Positions 44,404 through 55,832 are shown, counted from the stretch's first letter. The stretch is 64,000 bases of DNA from Cacajao melanocephalus (GCA_963573385.1 CAUYLG010048122.1:1-64000); one strand, 5' to 3'. Numbers and translations: made by a program. The notes: generated by a model from the sequence alone, not told the origin.

Positions 44404-45100
44404 ACCCATTTATTCTTCATGTTTTCTCAAAATAATTTTTGTTGCCTTGTTTAACCACATAGGTCTCTTAAGATAGCTTTTGATGATATATTTAATAAAT
44501 ATAATACATTATTTTAGAGTATAATTTTAGCCTCCTTTTTTGAGATTGTGTGATTTAATTAAGAGTACAGTTTACTATGTGTCTGTTTATCCAAAGGTAG
44601 GTAACATTGGCCTTATCCTAAACTTAACTTGGAGCAAAAAAATAAATAAAAATAAATAAAGCAGCCTAATTGGCTATGCTATAGGGCTGGAACTGTCCCC
44701 CACCCAAAGTCATTAAACACTCAGGATATCTAAAATGGACTAGTCACTTCCCCCATAAAACCAGCTCTCCTTCTTGTTACTATTTCTGAGAAGGGGACTA
44801 TCTTTTTTCCCGTCACTCAGCATCTCATGGTGACAGTTGTCTCTGGCCCTTCTTTTAACTCCAGCCTCACTATCTAATCAGTGACTAGATTGGCTTTCCT
44901 TCAAAGCTTCTCCCATAATCACCATTTCCTGTCCAGTCACTATAGTTCAGGCCCTTATGACCTCATCCATGTATTTAAGAAGTAGCTAGTAAAATGCACA
45001 CACATACCGTACTCCCCCATGCCCTCACCGCCACCATGGCCTACCTGTGCCCTTCTCCGTCTAGCGTTACATGAAGTCTCTGCTCAAAGCTTGTCAATGG
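44404..45100. other. Intronic sequence, no gene seen
   Basis: Unique-looking, with an (AAAT)n patch at 44636-44660. About 44830-45090 has antisense L2-like phrases ('ctccagcctcactatctaatcagtgact', 'gcttctcccataatcacc'), which is weak evidence. Confidence 0.5.
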
Positions 45101-45406
45101 GCCAGGTGCAGTAGCTCATGCCTGTAATCCCAGCACTTGGGGAGGCCAAGGCGGATGGATCACTTGATGTCAGGAGTTCAAGACCAGCCTGGCCAACATG
45201 GTGAAACGCCCTCTCTACTAAAAATACAAAAATTAGCCGAGTATGGTGGCGAGGGCCTGTACTCCCAGCTACTTGAGAGGTGGAGGCATGAAAATCGCTT
45301 GAACTTAGGAGGCGTAGGTTGCAGTGAGCAGAGATCACACCACCGCACTCCAGCAGCCTGGGTGACACAGCGAGACACTGTCTTAAAATAAAAGAAAAAA
45401 GAAAAG
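45101..45406 (+). mobile_element. Alu (S-like), full length
   Basis: Both arms are present, with a short extra 'cag' in 'ctccagcagcctgggtgaca' and an impure A-rich tail to about 45406. Confidence 0.94.
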
Positions 45407-45990
45407 CTAGAGCGAAATTCCCTAACCTTGAACCTATGCATAAACTGCAGTGGTCGGTGAACTCCTTGAAATTATTTGAGCACATTTGAGTATATAAAGT
45501 CATGTGAATTTTTCTGAAGAGTGGAAATTGATAGTCTTCATCAAATTATTCTTTAAAAAAAAAAATGAGGAATTTAAACCTCAGCCTTCCGTACAAGATC
45601 CCAGGGTACCTTTCTATCCTTATTTCCGACAGTTCCACTAGAATAACTTTCTCTTCAAGACAAGCTACTCTGCTTATTGTTGCAAATCATATTTCTTGTT
45701 TCTCATTAATTCTTATATATTATTGTCGTACCTAGAATATTCTCTCTCATTTATGACGGCCAAAATACCTGCCATTCATGGGGCACAGTTCCAATCCTAT
45801 TTCTTCAACGAAATGAACTTTCTATGGACACTTCAACCAAAAGCCACTCCTCCCTCAAATTCCTCTGCACTGACGTTCACCAGAAAACAAGTGCCAATGT
45901 GAGAAATAGGCACGTCTGAGGGCCAAGAGGGGAGCAATTAATTCCAGCCGTAGGGGCTGAAGAAAACGTCTAAAAATCAGAATAATGCTG
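45407..45990. other. Intronic sequence, no feature recognised
   Basis: An A-run lies near 45553-45564. No exon, RNA gene or clear repeat is seen. Confidence 0.5.
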
Positions 45991-46800
45991 AACTGAGCCT
46001 TTTGAATAATCAACGTTGTGGTTTTCAAAGGAGACAGGGCATTTCAGACTGAGAAAACATGGTTAACACAGAAAATTTGGAAAAGCAAAAGCCATTTTGC
46101 AAATAATTTATGTAAGTGAAAATCTTGCCACATAGGAAAGAAGACAGCAAAATACATAAGGCTTAAAAGTTAGTCACATTCAGATTTTACAAGGTCACGA
46201 ACACCACGGTAGGGAGATTAGACATTGTGCTATAACTAATGGGAGCCATCTACAGTTTTTGAGTAGGGAATGTTATAATTCAGTCCCTATTTCAGAAAGA
46301 TGAACCTAGCAGCTGTGCAAATTTGTCCAGGAAAAGACTTGAGACTTGGAAACTATAATGAGATCACTGCTAATTATGAAAAAAGGAGATGTTGAAAACG
46401 TGAGTACAGTCTATAGAAAGGAAAGCATGAATCCCACAGCCTCAGCAGAGACGGAAAATCGAAGAAGCGGTAACAGATTGGATGTGGGAGGTGAGAAAGG
46501 GAGAGATGTAAAAGATGGCTCCAAGATTTCTAGGCTGGAAAACTTGTGGCTGGCTGGCTGGTAATGCCATTGAGGGAAAAGATAATTCTGTTTTAGATAC
46601 GTTGAATTTAGACACATTGAACTGAAGCAAGTGCAAAATAGTAAGGAGGAGATGGAATGACAATCTAGAGTTTAGGAAATTTAGGGAGTCTAGATGTGGA
46701 TTTGAAAGAATCTTTTACACAGAGGCTGTTAGTGGTTAAAAACTGCAGACAGGGACAGAGAAAGCACGTGTGCTTGTGAGGCTGATTTTATGGGCACGTC
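45991..46800 (+). mobile_element. L2/CR1-type LINE relic
   Basis: 'gagtagggaatgttataattcag', 'tttcagaaagatgaacctagcagctgtg', 'acagattggatgtgggaggtgagaaagggagagatgtaaaagatggctccaagatttctaggctgg' follow the common ancient LINE pattern also seen at 33880-34740. Open frames at 46346-46663 derive from it. Confidence 0.7.
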
Positions 46801-47440
46801 ATCTAAGACAGTTGAATGTATAAACCCACCAGGACAGACAGCATTTCTGTTCAATTATCACCTCTATACAAATCTCTTGGAAATACAGACTTGTATAAAG
46901 GTGCACCCTCTCCTAAAATGAATCCAGTCTTCAATTGTTCAGTTATTCACTAGACTTCTCAACATCAGTATATCTAACACCAAATTCCCCTTCCTTGCCC
47001 TCTTCAAATTCATGCTATTCCAGGATGCCCTTGGCCTCAAAGCATTACCATTCTTCTTTCTGTCTAGACCTAGTTGTCTTTAACTTTTCGCTTTTCTCCC
47101 TCTTTAGCTCCAGTCCTCCAGATTCACATTAGTGATGTGTCTAAATCTTCCCCTCCTTTCTACTGCTGTAACTTGCCTAAATCCAGACCTTAATTATTTT
47201 TTATTTTTTGCTAGAACAATTATAATGCATTTTTACTATTCCCCCTACTCATCACTTCCCTCCATCTCTCTCATCCAACTGCTTATAATTAAATGAAAAA
47301 ATCTATTTTAAGCACTTTGCACAGGGCTAGGTTTATAATACTCCGTACATGAATACTATTTTTAACTGTGGTTTCAGATTTAAAAGTACCCTTTTAAAAG
47401 AATGCTTGTTATCTTTGTCATTTTCCCCCTTTCTAAATTC
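46801..47440. other. Intron upstream of exon D
   Basis: C/T-rich in places. No gene is seen; the + frame at 46935-47132 is low-complexity Ser/Leu. A branch-point candidate ('ttctaaattc') lies just before the microsatellite tract. Confidence 0.5.
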
Positions 47441-47465
47441 CTTTTCTTTTCTTTTCTTTTCTTTT
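47441..47465 (+). repeat. (CTTTT)5 microsatellite forming the polypyrimidine tract of exon D
   Basis: Five perfect CTTTT units run straight into the acceptor CAG at 47466-47468, so the repeat is itself the pyrimidine tract read by the splicing factor U2AF. Confidence 0.97.
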
Positions 47466-47468
47466 CAG

Positions 47469-47582
47469 TGCAGGAATAGGTAGAACGGGGTGTTTTATTG
47501 CTACATCCATTGGCTGTCGACAGTTGAAAGAAGAAGGAGTCGTGGATGCACTAAGCATCGTTTGCCAGCTTCGTATGGATAG
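47469..47582 (+). CDS. PTPRR: PTPRR exon D (probably exon 13): rest of the phosphate-binding loop
   Basis: 114 bases: one base completing the Ser after the catalytic Cys, 37 codons, then two bases of an Arg codon (phase 2 in and out). The peptide starts AGIGRTGCFIATSIGCRQLK and ends SIVCQLRMD. With exon C it forms HCSAGIGRTG, the HC(X)5R signature whose Arg binds the phosphate. Donor is 'gatag|gtgagt'. Expected residues are about 589-627. The last ~30 residues, with the conserved QTxxQY motif, should be on one further exon, which I did not find before 64000. Confidence 0.97.
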
Positions 47583-47740
47583 GTGAGTGTCACAGAGGCT
47601 TGCCTTCAAAGCAGTGTAACCATTCACAGCTTGATCTCATCTGCCTGACTTCATACATAAACATCCCAGGCTCCAAGATCCTAAATCTCTGTAGAGATGC
47701 TTGTAAAATGCTTAAGTATACACCTTATATTAAAAAGCCC

Positions 47741-48044
47741 TTTTTTTCTCTCTTTTGAGACAAGGTCTTGCTCTGTCACCCAGGCTGGAGTGCCGTGGTG
47801 CAGTCTCAGCTCCCTGCAGTCTCAAACTCCTGTGCTCAAGCAATCCTTGAACCTCAGGCCCATAAGTAGCTAGGTCTACAGGTGTGCGCCATGCCTGGCT
47901 AATTTTTTGAGTTTTTTTTTTTTTTAATAGAGATGGGGTCTTTTTATATTACTCAGGTTGTTCTTGAATTCCTCGTTACAAATGATGCTCCCACTTGGGC
48001 TTCCCAAAGAGCTGAGATTACAGGCGTGAGCCATCACACCTGGC
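47741..48044 (-). mobile_element. Alu (J-like), antisense
   Basis: The T-rich tail complement starts at 47741. Both arms are present, with a T-run at 47914-47926 in the linker and an end at 'gccatcacacctggcc'. It lies 158 bases after the donor of exon D. Confidence 0.9.
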
Positions 48045-48048
48045 CTGA

Positions 48049-48401
<353 letters not shown>

Positions 48402-49130
48402 CCCAAAGTTATTTTTTAATCTTTCTATTAAATTGTAACACAATGCACATGACAAAATTTATCATCCTAACCATTTATAAGTGGACAATTTAGTAGAGTT
48501 AAGTACATTCATATTGTTGTACAACCAATCTCCAGAATTCTTTTCATGTTGAAAAACTCAGTACCCATTGAAAAACTCCCTATTCCTCCCTTGGTCCAAC
48601 CCCTGGCAACTGCCATTCTGCTTTCTGTCTCTGTAAGTTTAAACACTCTAGGCACCTTTTGTGTAGGTGGAGTCATACAGTATTTGTCTTTTTGTGGCTG
48701 GCTTATTTCACTCAGCATGATATCCTCAAGGTTCATCTATTTTGTAGCATGTGTCAGAATTTCCTTCCTTTTTAAGGCTGAATAAGATTCCATTTTAGGT
48801 AACATATTTTGTTTAACCATTCATTCATTGATGAACACTTGAATTGTTTCCATATTTTTGCTATTGTGAATACGGCTGCTATGAACATGAGTATGCACAT
48901 AACTGTTCAAGACCCTGTTTTCAATTCTTTTGAGTGTACCCCCAAAAAGTGGGATTGGTGGATCATACAGAATTCTATTTTTAATTTTTTGAGGAAGCCA
49001 TCATAGTGTTTTCTGCAGTGGCTGCACCATTTTACATTCCCACCAACAACTCACGAGGGTTCCAGTTTCTCTACATCTTCACCGACTTTATTTTCAGGTT
49101 TGCTTTTTTGATAGTAGCCATCCTTGAGGA
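48402..49130 (-). mobile_element. L1 3' end, antisense (L1MB-like)
   Basis: Antisense 3' UTR ('acaccatgcacatgacaaaatttatc'-like start, 'gttgtacaaccaatctccagaattc', 'aactgccattctgctttctgtctctg') followed by ORF2 C-terminal text ('gctattgtgaatacggctgctatgaacatg'). It is 5'-truncated near 49130. Confidence 0.85.
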
Positions 49131-49379
49131 TGAGATGGAAGAGTCATTTTTATAGAGATATGATTTGATCACCTTTGTTATAATCTGTTTGTTTGGAAAA
49201 CAAAATTAACAAGAAACTTCTCTTCTTCCTTGCTCCACAACTAAGCCTGCCTGGGTAGATGGACATTTGAGTTAGTGATGGAGAAAGTGATCAGATTCTG
49301 CTTGAGAGAAGGCACAAAATGATGAGCAGACAGCATCTCTGCTCAGTAATTTAGTGTACTACAGTGGAACAGGAAATAT
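49131..49379. other. Intronic sequence, no feature recognised
   Basis: Short unique-looking stretch between an L1 and an Alu monomer. Confidence 0.5.
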
Positions 49380-49508
49380 TGGTCAGGCACAGTGGTTCTT
49401 ACCTGTAATCCCAGCACTTTGACAGGCCGAAGCAGAAGGATCCCTTGAGTTCAAGAGTTTGCGACCAGCTTGGGCAACAAAATGAGGCCCTGTCTCTAAA
49501 AACAAACA
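49380..49508 (+). mobile_element. Alu left monomer (FLAM-like)
   Basis: 'tggtcaggcacagtggttcttacctgtaatcccagcact' through 'gaggccctgtctctaaaaac' covers one arm only. Confidence 0.88.
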
Positions 49509-49511
49509 ACA

Positions 49512-49700
49512 GATGTTTACTAATCACCTCATATACCTTAGGCTTTGGTCTAGATGCTTCAAATACTGCATTAGGCAAGAATTTTCTGCTCTCTTAGAAT
49601 TTACATGCAGCAGAAAAAGACATAATAAACAAGCAAACCAAGATAATTTCAGACAGAAATAAATGCTGGGAAGTAATGAAACAAAGAGGGACACAGGCAT
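49512..49700 (+). mobile_element. L2 LINE relic
   Basis: 'gcaagaattttctgctctcttagaatttacatgcagcagaaaaagacataataaacaag' followed by 'agataatttcagacagaaataaatgctgggaagtaatgaaacaa' matches L2. Confidence 0.75.
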
Positions 49701-49765
49701 TGGTTTCCTCGGGCTTTAGCCCTATGACCTAGAGTTTCCTAAAAAATAAAAGTATATACTAACCT

Positions 49766-50019
49766 TTCTTTTTTTCCTGGACATAGAGTCTCACTCTGTT
49801 ACCCAAGCTGGAGTACAGTGGTGTGGTCACAGCCCACTGCAGCCCCGACCTCCTGGGGCTACAAGCGTGTGCCACACTCAGCTGATTTTTATATTTTTTG
49901 TAGAAATGGGGTTTTACCACATGGCCCAGGCCAGTCTAGAGCTCCTGGGCTCAAACAATCCTCACACCTTGGCCTCCCAAAGTGCTAGGATTGTAGGTAT
50001 AAGCCACCATGCTAGGCCA
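49766..50019 (-). mobile_element. Alu, antisense, internally shortened
   Basis: The right arm passes at 'gacctcctggggctacaagcgtgtgcc' with a stretch missing; the left arm is complete to 'ccatgctaggcc'. Confidence 0.88.
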
Positions 50020-50129
50020 TATAATTACCTTTCAAGCTTTTTTCCAAAAAAAAAAATATGCTTTGAACAATACATGCTACATCCTGGGATTTCAGTTAAA
50101 AAAAAAAAAAAAAGACAAGATTATTCTGA

Positions 50130-50215
50130 AAAGTGAGATAGTATACATAAAGCACTTGGAATAGGGTCTGGCACATAGTAAGCCCTCAATAAATGTTTAT
50201 TATGTTATTATCTTT
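50130..50215 (+). mobile_element. MIR 3' part
   Basis: 'catacataaagcacttggaatagggtctggcacatagtaagccctcaataaatgtttatta'-like text is the 3' part of MIR. Confidence 0.85.
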
Positions 50216-50424
50216 ATTATTATTAAAATTATCGGTGAAGTTTCTCTTATCTCTAAAAAAATAAACATTCAAATTTCCCTATTCAGATTAGTTTTTCCCT
50301 TCCCATCCTTAACAGTCTTGTCACGTTTTAAACATTAGCCCCTAAGTCTTTGTAAATGTATCTTCCCTCTTTGTTTTCTACTCTGTTTCTTTATTATTTT
50401 CTCTCTATCTTAGCATGTAAACTC

Positions 50425-50675
50425 TAGAGGCAGTTCATTATGGCGGTTAAGATTCTGGGCTCTGAAACAGATTGCCTGCCTGAGTTTACATCCCGGCTTC
50501 CACCATTTTTTCATTGTTTGGCCTTGGGCAAGTTACTGCTCTTCTTCGTGCCAAAAGTTTTCTCGTTTGGAAAATTGGAGTAATAATAGTGTATACTTCC
50601 TATTGTTATGGTAAAGGTGAAAAGATGTGACTGTGTGAAATGCCTGGCATGTAATAAGCATTCAGTCAACTTTCC
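50425..50675 (+). mobile_element. MIR, nearly full length; source-like copy of the Alu insertion
   Basis: 'gcggttaagattctgggctctgaaacagattgcctgcctgagtttacatcccggcttccacc' to 'gcctggcatgtaataagcattcagtcaa' follows MIR. The segment 50497-50528 has diverged locally from the MIR consensus, and that diverged version recurs in the Alu at 48079-48401. Confidence 0.88.
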
Positions 50676-50905
50676 ACAGATGTTATCAATATATATAGCA
50701 AGGAACCTAAACATGTGCCTGTAAACTGAAAATAGTAATATATACGTCACAGGATTTCACTCACATTTAAATGACATTAAACCTGCAATGTACTTAGTAG
50801 AACACTCAGCCTACATCGCTTATCCTTTCTGTAACTCCCAACCCCACTTTCCTCTTACGGCACCCCACATACAACTGTTTCCAAAAATATTTACTTTTTG
50901 TACAT
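50676..50905. other. Intronic sequence, no feature recognised
   Basis: Unique-looking intron before an Alu. Confidence 0.5.
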
Positions 50906-50921
50906 AAAGAGGATCAGTTCC

Positions 50922-51230
50922 AGCTGGGCGAGATGGCTTACACCTGTAATCCCAGTGCTTTGGGAGGCCAAGGCAGGCAGATTACAAGGTCAAGAGATTG
51001 AGATCATTCTGGCCAACATGGTGAAACCCCATCTCTACTAAAAAATACAAAAATTAGCTGGGCGTGGTGGCGCATGCCTGTAGTCCCAGCTACTTGGGAG
51101 GCTGAGGCAGGAGAATCACTTGAACCCGGGAGGCGGAGGTTGCAGTAAGCGGAGGTTGCAGTAAGCCAAGATTGCGCCACTGCACTCCAGCCTGGCAACA
51201 GAGTGAGACTCCATCTCCAAAAAAAAAAAA
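50922..51230 (+). mobile_element. Alu (Y/S-like) with 16-bp internal tandem duplication
   Basis: Both arms and an A tail at 51220-51235 are present. The flanks 50906-50921 and 51231-51246 match as 'aaaga(g/a)...atcagttcc' with one or two differences, a probable target-site duplication. Inside the right arm, ggaggttgcagtaagc occurs twice in a row at 51135-51150 and 51151-51166. Confidence 0.95.
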
Positions 51231-51246
51231 AAAAAGAATCAGTTCC

Positions 51247-52624
51247 AATTATCCCTCTTCCTTTTATAATTGCTGTCGTAATCTCCTGAAATTCTTTTGC
51301 CTTCCATCCTGTATAGTTTACCTCAGCTGGACTAGGATCAGTTGCTTCACTTCGAATTTTGGGACCTATCTTCACCCAGGAGAGGGGGCCCTAACTCTGA
51401 GAGAAGCAGGAGCACTCAGTCAGCCAGGGCTGCTCCCGCGTTGACTTTCATCTGTCCTGATTTGTGCTTCTGTAAACAAGGCTGGAACCTGAGACCCCAA
51501 ATCACCAGGGAAACTAGTTTACACCTTGGGATCCTGTGTTCTTATTCAGTGCCAGAACTCCACGAATGCCACATACATGCGTGGATCAAAGTGACTTCAA
51601 ACCAGCTTGGCCTCCAGCAACACCTGTTCTGATCTTATGTGGAGCTTGGTTTGCTCTTTTTCTTGGTTCTTGATATGTTACCGTTAATTACTGCCTGCTC
51701 ACCCTCCGATCTCCCGCCTCCCCTGCCCTCTTTCATCTCCACCTTGGATTCCACTTCCCGGTCACATTCCCCTTTCAGGTCTACCAAATTGTCCTCTACA
51801 TTTGAATGGAATTACAAATGTTTTAAAACCATATCACAATGCCTCCTCTATCTGCTCCTTCCTTCCTAAAGCAAATAAATGGTCAGAAACTTTAGCCTTG
51901 GCCTTCTGTCACCACCAAGATCTTCCCACAGGGCTTGTCTTTTTACTTCTGATAGGATATGTTCAAAACAGATCCAACTTCTCTGCTGATCTGAAGCCTA
52001 TAGGCACCCAACCCCCTTCGGTTTGAATCACTGCCAGTGTGTGTGTCAAAATCATTCTAACTGATTTATTCATCAAGACCCTTTCTGCATTCTTTCTGAG
52101 CAGCTGTTTCTGTTGTTTATGAAACAGATCCTCTCCTTGAACCTTCCTTTGAAAGGTCTTTCCTTCACCCTTCTTGCCTCACAGGATCAACATATGTTTT
52201 CCTTTTCTTGTCTCTTCCTTCTGTTAGACACTCTTCCAGTTATTATGAAAACCAGAACAGAAAACCTAACCCCTTCCTTTCACCTCATCTTACTTCTTTT
52301 TCTCCCCCATCATTCTTGCCTCTTGTTTCAATCCTTCAGCTTTTTCCTATCATACCTCATTTTAAATATTCCAGTTGGTGGCTAACTGTTGCCATTAACC
52401 ATGTTTTTGGCTCAAGCCAGTAAAGGGAAAACTGGTCTCAGACAATCCAAACTTCTACCCTTCTGCCTTTGGAGCGTATCTTTCTTCACCACTTCTTCAA
52501 ACCTTGTCCCCAAATTCCGATTGTCCTGGCTATCCTTACCTACAGCTCTGGATCTGTTTTTAGAGATTCCAGAATGCACTATTCAACATACAGAAATGTA
52601 TTTAATCATGGACTCTTCACCATT
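51247..52624. other. Intronic sequence, C/T-rich, no gene seen
   Basis: About 1.4 kb that is more C/T-rich than the average here. Several open frames of 67-108 codons on the + strand share no domain or motif I recognise and have no convincing splice partners. Parts (51700-52600) could be an ancient LINE in antisense, but I cannot place them. Confidence 0.5.
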
Positions 52625-52795
52625 GTCTTCAAAGCACATGACTCATTTAACTCCCAAAATAAACCCAAGTGAAGGAAAAGAAGCATCTCTTGGCCTCATT
52701 TTTTTTAACAAGTAACCGAAGAATTCAAGATATCAAGTAACTTGCCCAAAGTCAAGTAGCTTAGGAAGTAACAAAATGGACCTATTGGAATCTGG
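52625..52795 (-). mobile_element. MIR, antisense
   Basis: 'gactcatttaactcccaaaataaaccc' through 'agtaacttgcccaaagtcaagtagcttaggaagt' is antisense MIR. Confidence 0.85.
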
Positions 52796-52914
52796 GACAT
52801 TTATCTCATCTCTAATTATTTATCTGATTCATTTCAATCTTATAGATAAAAGTAAATAGGCTTCTGTAATAGGTTTATTGTAAAACTTCTTGACAAAAAC
52901 ATATCTCTTTGATA

Positions 52915-53000
52915 ATGCTCTGCCAGTTTAAGCAAATGAGCCCAGAAGTTGGAGGCCGCCCTGAGAAGCATAGCAAGACTCCATCTCTTAAAAACAAAAT
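52915..53000 (+). mobile_element. Short Alu fragment
   Basis: 'gagcccagaagttggaggccgccctgagaagcatagcaagactccatctcttaaaaac' is part of an Alu-type left arm. Confidence 0.7.
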
Positions 53001-53194
53001 GCAATGACAAAAGGACTCCATCATTTTTAAAACAGTTTTTTAGTATAAATGAGAGCTGCTTTATGAATAAATGGAGTGATGTTGTCAGCAACTGCCTTAA
53101 GAGTACAATTTGAGTACAATAAGAGTACAAAAAAATTGCTTCACCTTAAATATCTATCTATGGAGGATGCTAAAATGTATAGCGTGTGTCTAAA

Positions 53195-53505
53195 ATCTCA
53201 GCAAACTGACACAAAAACAGAAAATCAGACACCGCATGTTCTCACTCATAGGCAGGTGTCGAACATTGAGAACACATAGGCACAGGGAGGGGAGCATCAC
53301 ACACTGGGGTCTGTTGTGGGGGGCTAGGGGAGGGACAACAGGGGGGTGGGGAGGTTGGGGAGAGATTAACATGGGGAGAAATGCCAGATATAGGCGACGG
53401 GGATTGAGGCAGCAAACCACATTGCCATGTATGTACCTATGCAACAATCCTGCATGATCTGCACATGTACCACAGAACCTAAAGTACAATAAAAAAATCA
53501 AAAAA
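53195..53505 (+). mobile_element. Primate L1 3' end, sense, extremely 5'-truncated
   Basis: It starts at 'atctcagcaaactgacacaaaaacag' and runs through the G-rich 3' UTR to 'cacagaacctaaagtacaataaaaaaatc'. It is nearly parallel to 940-1240, which is the same part of a related L1. Confidence 0.92.
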
Positions 53506-54095
53506 AAAATTGCTCCTAAAGAGCTAATCTTGGATGGATTCTTCTAAAAGAATCATCCTTTTCTGCAGTTTATTGAATGTGAGAATGGGAGATGGGGGTA
53601 ACACTTTATGTCTTCTCTGCTATTAACGCTTCAATCTAAATGAGGTGATCTATTCTTTTCAGTGTGATAGGTGGAGAGAGTGTAACACTTGGCATTAGAA
53701 ATACATTTAGAACTTGGGTTTTGATGAAGGGAAATTGAAGAGAGGGCTCCAGATGCTGAACACACCATGTTGAGGTCCTTCAATCAAGGAGACTGTTAGA
53801 CAAGCTCATGGCTTGTCTTGGGAAAGCAAAGGGCACTAAGACAGAGCCCAAGAGTGCTGCTAGCAAGGGGCAGTTTCGGCGAGACCAGCTACATAATCTG
53901 TAAGGCCAAGTACAAAGTGAAAATATGGCGTCCGTTGATTAAAAAGTATCAAATACTTGAAGACAGTGACAGCAAAGCATTAATCCAAGTGCAGGGTCCT
54001 CATCAGCACAAGGAGGTGAGAGATGTATGACTGCACAGGTCACAATCCCCTGAAGCTAACTCTGCCTTGGGGTATTTTTAGAAGGAGCGTTTGTA
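53506..54095. other. Intronic sequence, no feature recognised
   Basis: Unique-looking. No exon or RNA gene is seen. Confidence 0.55.
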
Positions 54096-54156
54096 TTACG
54101 TTGGTGCAAAAGTAATTGGGGTTTTTGCTATTACAGTTATTTTTGTACCAACCTAA
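54096..54156 (+). mobile_element. MADE1 miniature mariner element, 61 bp, internally deleted
   Basis: The left inverted end is ttacgttggtgcaaaagtaa; the right end, ttatttttgtaccaacctaa, is its imperfect complement. TA dinucleotides at 54094-54095 and 54157-54158 are the expected mariner target duplication. A full MADE1 is about 80 bp, so some 19 bp of the centre is missing. Perfect copies can be processed as mir-548 family precursors; this one looks too short and mismatched for that. Confidence 0.9.
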
Positions 54157-54452
54157 TAGATGAGCCTGAATCCTGCATCCTGTGTTCTGTGAAACAGGCA
54201 TCTGAGACCTCTGTTCAGAGTGGTGTTCCTGAATCCTGCATACATTCATTCATTCAACAAGTATCACTAGACATCTGCTATGGAGCTTGAATCAGGCACC
54301 TGGGTGTAGAAAAATGGATGTCTTAACCTGCTTTCCCAGATTGTGCTTCTCAGGACAATCTAATTAACAGTTATTTACTGAGAGCCTCCTATGCCAAATC
54401 CTCTTGGTATTCAGGCAGAAAATAGGTTCTCAACTAAGTTTGGGAAAAGCTG
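54157..54452. other. Intronic sequence with L2 scraps
   Basis: 'catacattcattcattcaacaagtatcactagacatctgctatgg' and 'gttatttactgagagcctcctatgcc' resemble L2 or MIR 3' text. Confidence 0.5.
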
Positions 54453-54462
54453 TACACTATAT

Positions 54463-54778
54463 ATATAGAAATATATATATTACACATTTATGTGTAATAT
54501 ATATAGGCCTATATATATGTGTATATTACACATTTATGTGTAATATATATAGGCCTATATATGTGTATATTATACATTTATGTGTAATATATATAGGCCT
54601 ATATATGTGTATATTATACATTTATGTGTAATATATATAGGCCTATATATTTACACATGTAAATATATGTGTAAATATATAGACATATATAGACATTTGC
54701 ACACATATTTACACATATAAATATATAGACATATATTTAGCCATATATGTGTATAAATATAGATATCTATATAGATAT
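54463..54778. repeat. TA-rich minisatellite, 44-46 bp units, derived from an Alu tail
   Basis: Four units with 'aggcctatat' at 54505, 54551, 54595 and 54639 (spacing 46, 44, 44), each also carrying the near-palindrome ttacacatttatgtgtaa or its ttatac variant. From about 54650 the order decays into irregular atagacatatat-type repeats up to the Alu. Open frames at 54404-54869 on both strands are translations of this array. Confidence 0.95.
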
Positions 54779-55069
54779 ATTTTTTGAGACCAAGTTTCGC
54801 TCTTGTCACCCAGTCTGGAGTGCAGTAGCACGATCTCAGCTTACTGCAAACTCCGCCTCCCAGGTTCAAGCGATTCTCCTGCCTCAGCCTCCTGAGTACC
54901 TGGGATTACAGGTACCCACCACCACGCCTTGCTAATTTTTGTATTTTTAGTAGAAACAGGATTTCGCCATGTTGGCCAGGCTGGTCTTGAGCTCCAGACC
55001 TCAGGCGATCCACCCATCTCAGCCTCCCAAAGTGCTGGGACTACAGGTGTGAGCCACCGCACCCAGCCC
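54779..55069 (-). mobile_element. Alu (S-like), antisense, with 10-bp target-site duplications
   Basis: A full dimer in antisense. Its target-site copies are tacactatat at 54453-54462 and 55070-55079, so the minisatellite between the left copy and the Alu body sits where the Alu tail should be. Confidence 0.95.
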
Positions 55070-55079
55070 TACACTATAT

Positions 55080-55345
55080 TTCTTCAAAATCTTCCCTACT
55101 TGGAGATTCACAATAAGCATTAATGCATTAAAAAATCTAAAATCTCCCAATGTAGAAATGTCTTTCATTTTGTTTAAGAACTCTTTCACGTTTATTTGAC
55201 CACAGATGACTTTCCTCACAAACCATCTAAATGAGAGGGAAAGAAGTTGTAATAATAAAGATAAACTGTTCTTTCAAGAAGCCTGGTGGTAAAGAGAAGA
55301 ATAGATATCTGATAGTAATTTAAGCCTGAACCTGGACCATTAAAA
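55080..55345. other. Intronic sequence, no feature recognised
   Basis: Short unique-looking stretch between two Alus of opposite orientation. Confidence 0.5.

Positions 55346-55832
<487 letters not shown>

Noticed and set aside
51172..52715. Series of + strand frames that could suggest a small gene
   Set aside because: The frames overlap in different phases in C/T-rich DNA. No shared domain, no good initiation context and no splice pairs were seen.
54096..54156. A functional mir-548 gene
   Set aside because: The centre of the MADE1 is lost and the arms are mismatched, so a proper precursor hairpin is unlikely. It is kept as a transposon relic only.
54404..54631. Repetitive Tyr/Ile-rich 75-codon frame
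   Set aside because: Translation of the 44-46 bp minisatellite. The period is not a multiple of three, so the repeat changes frame from unit to unit.
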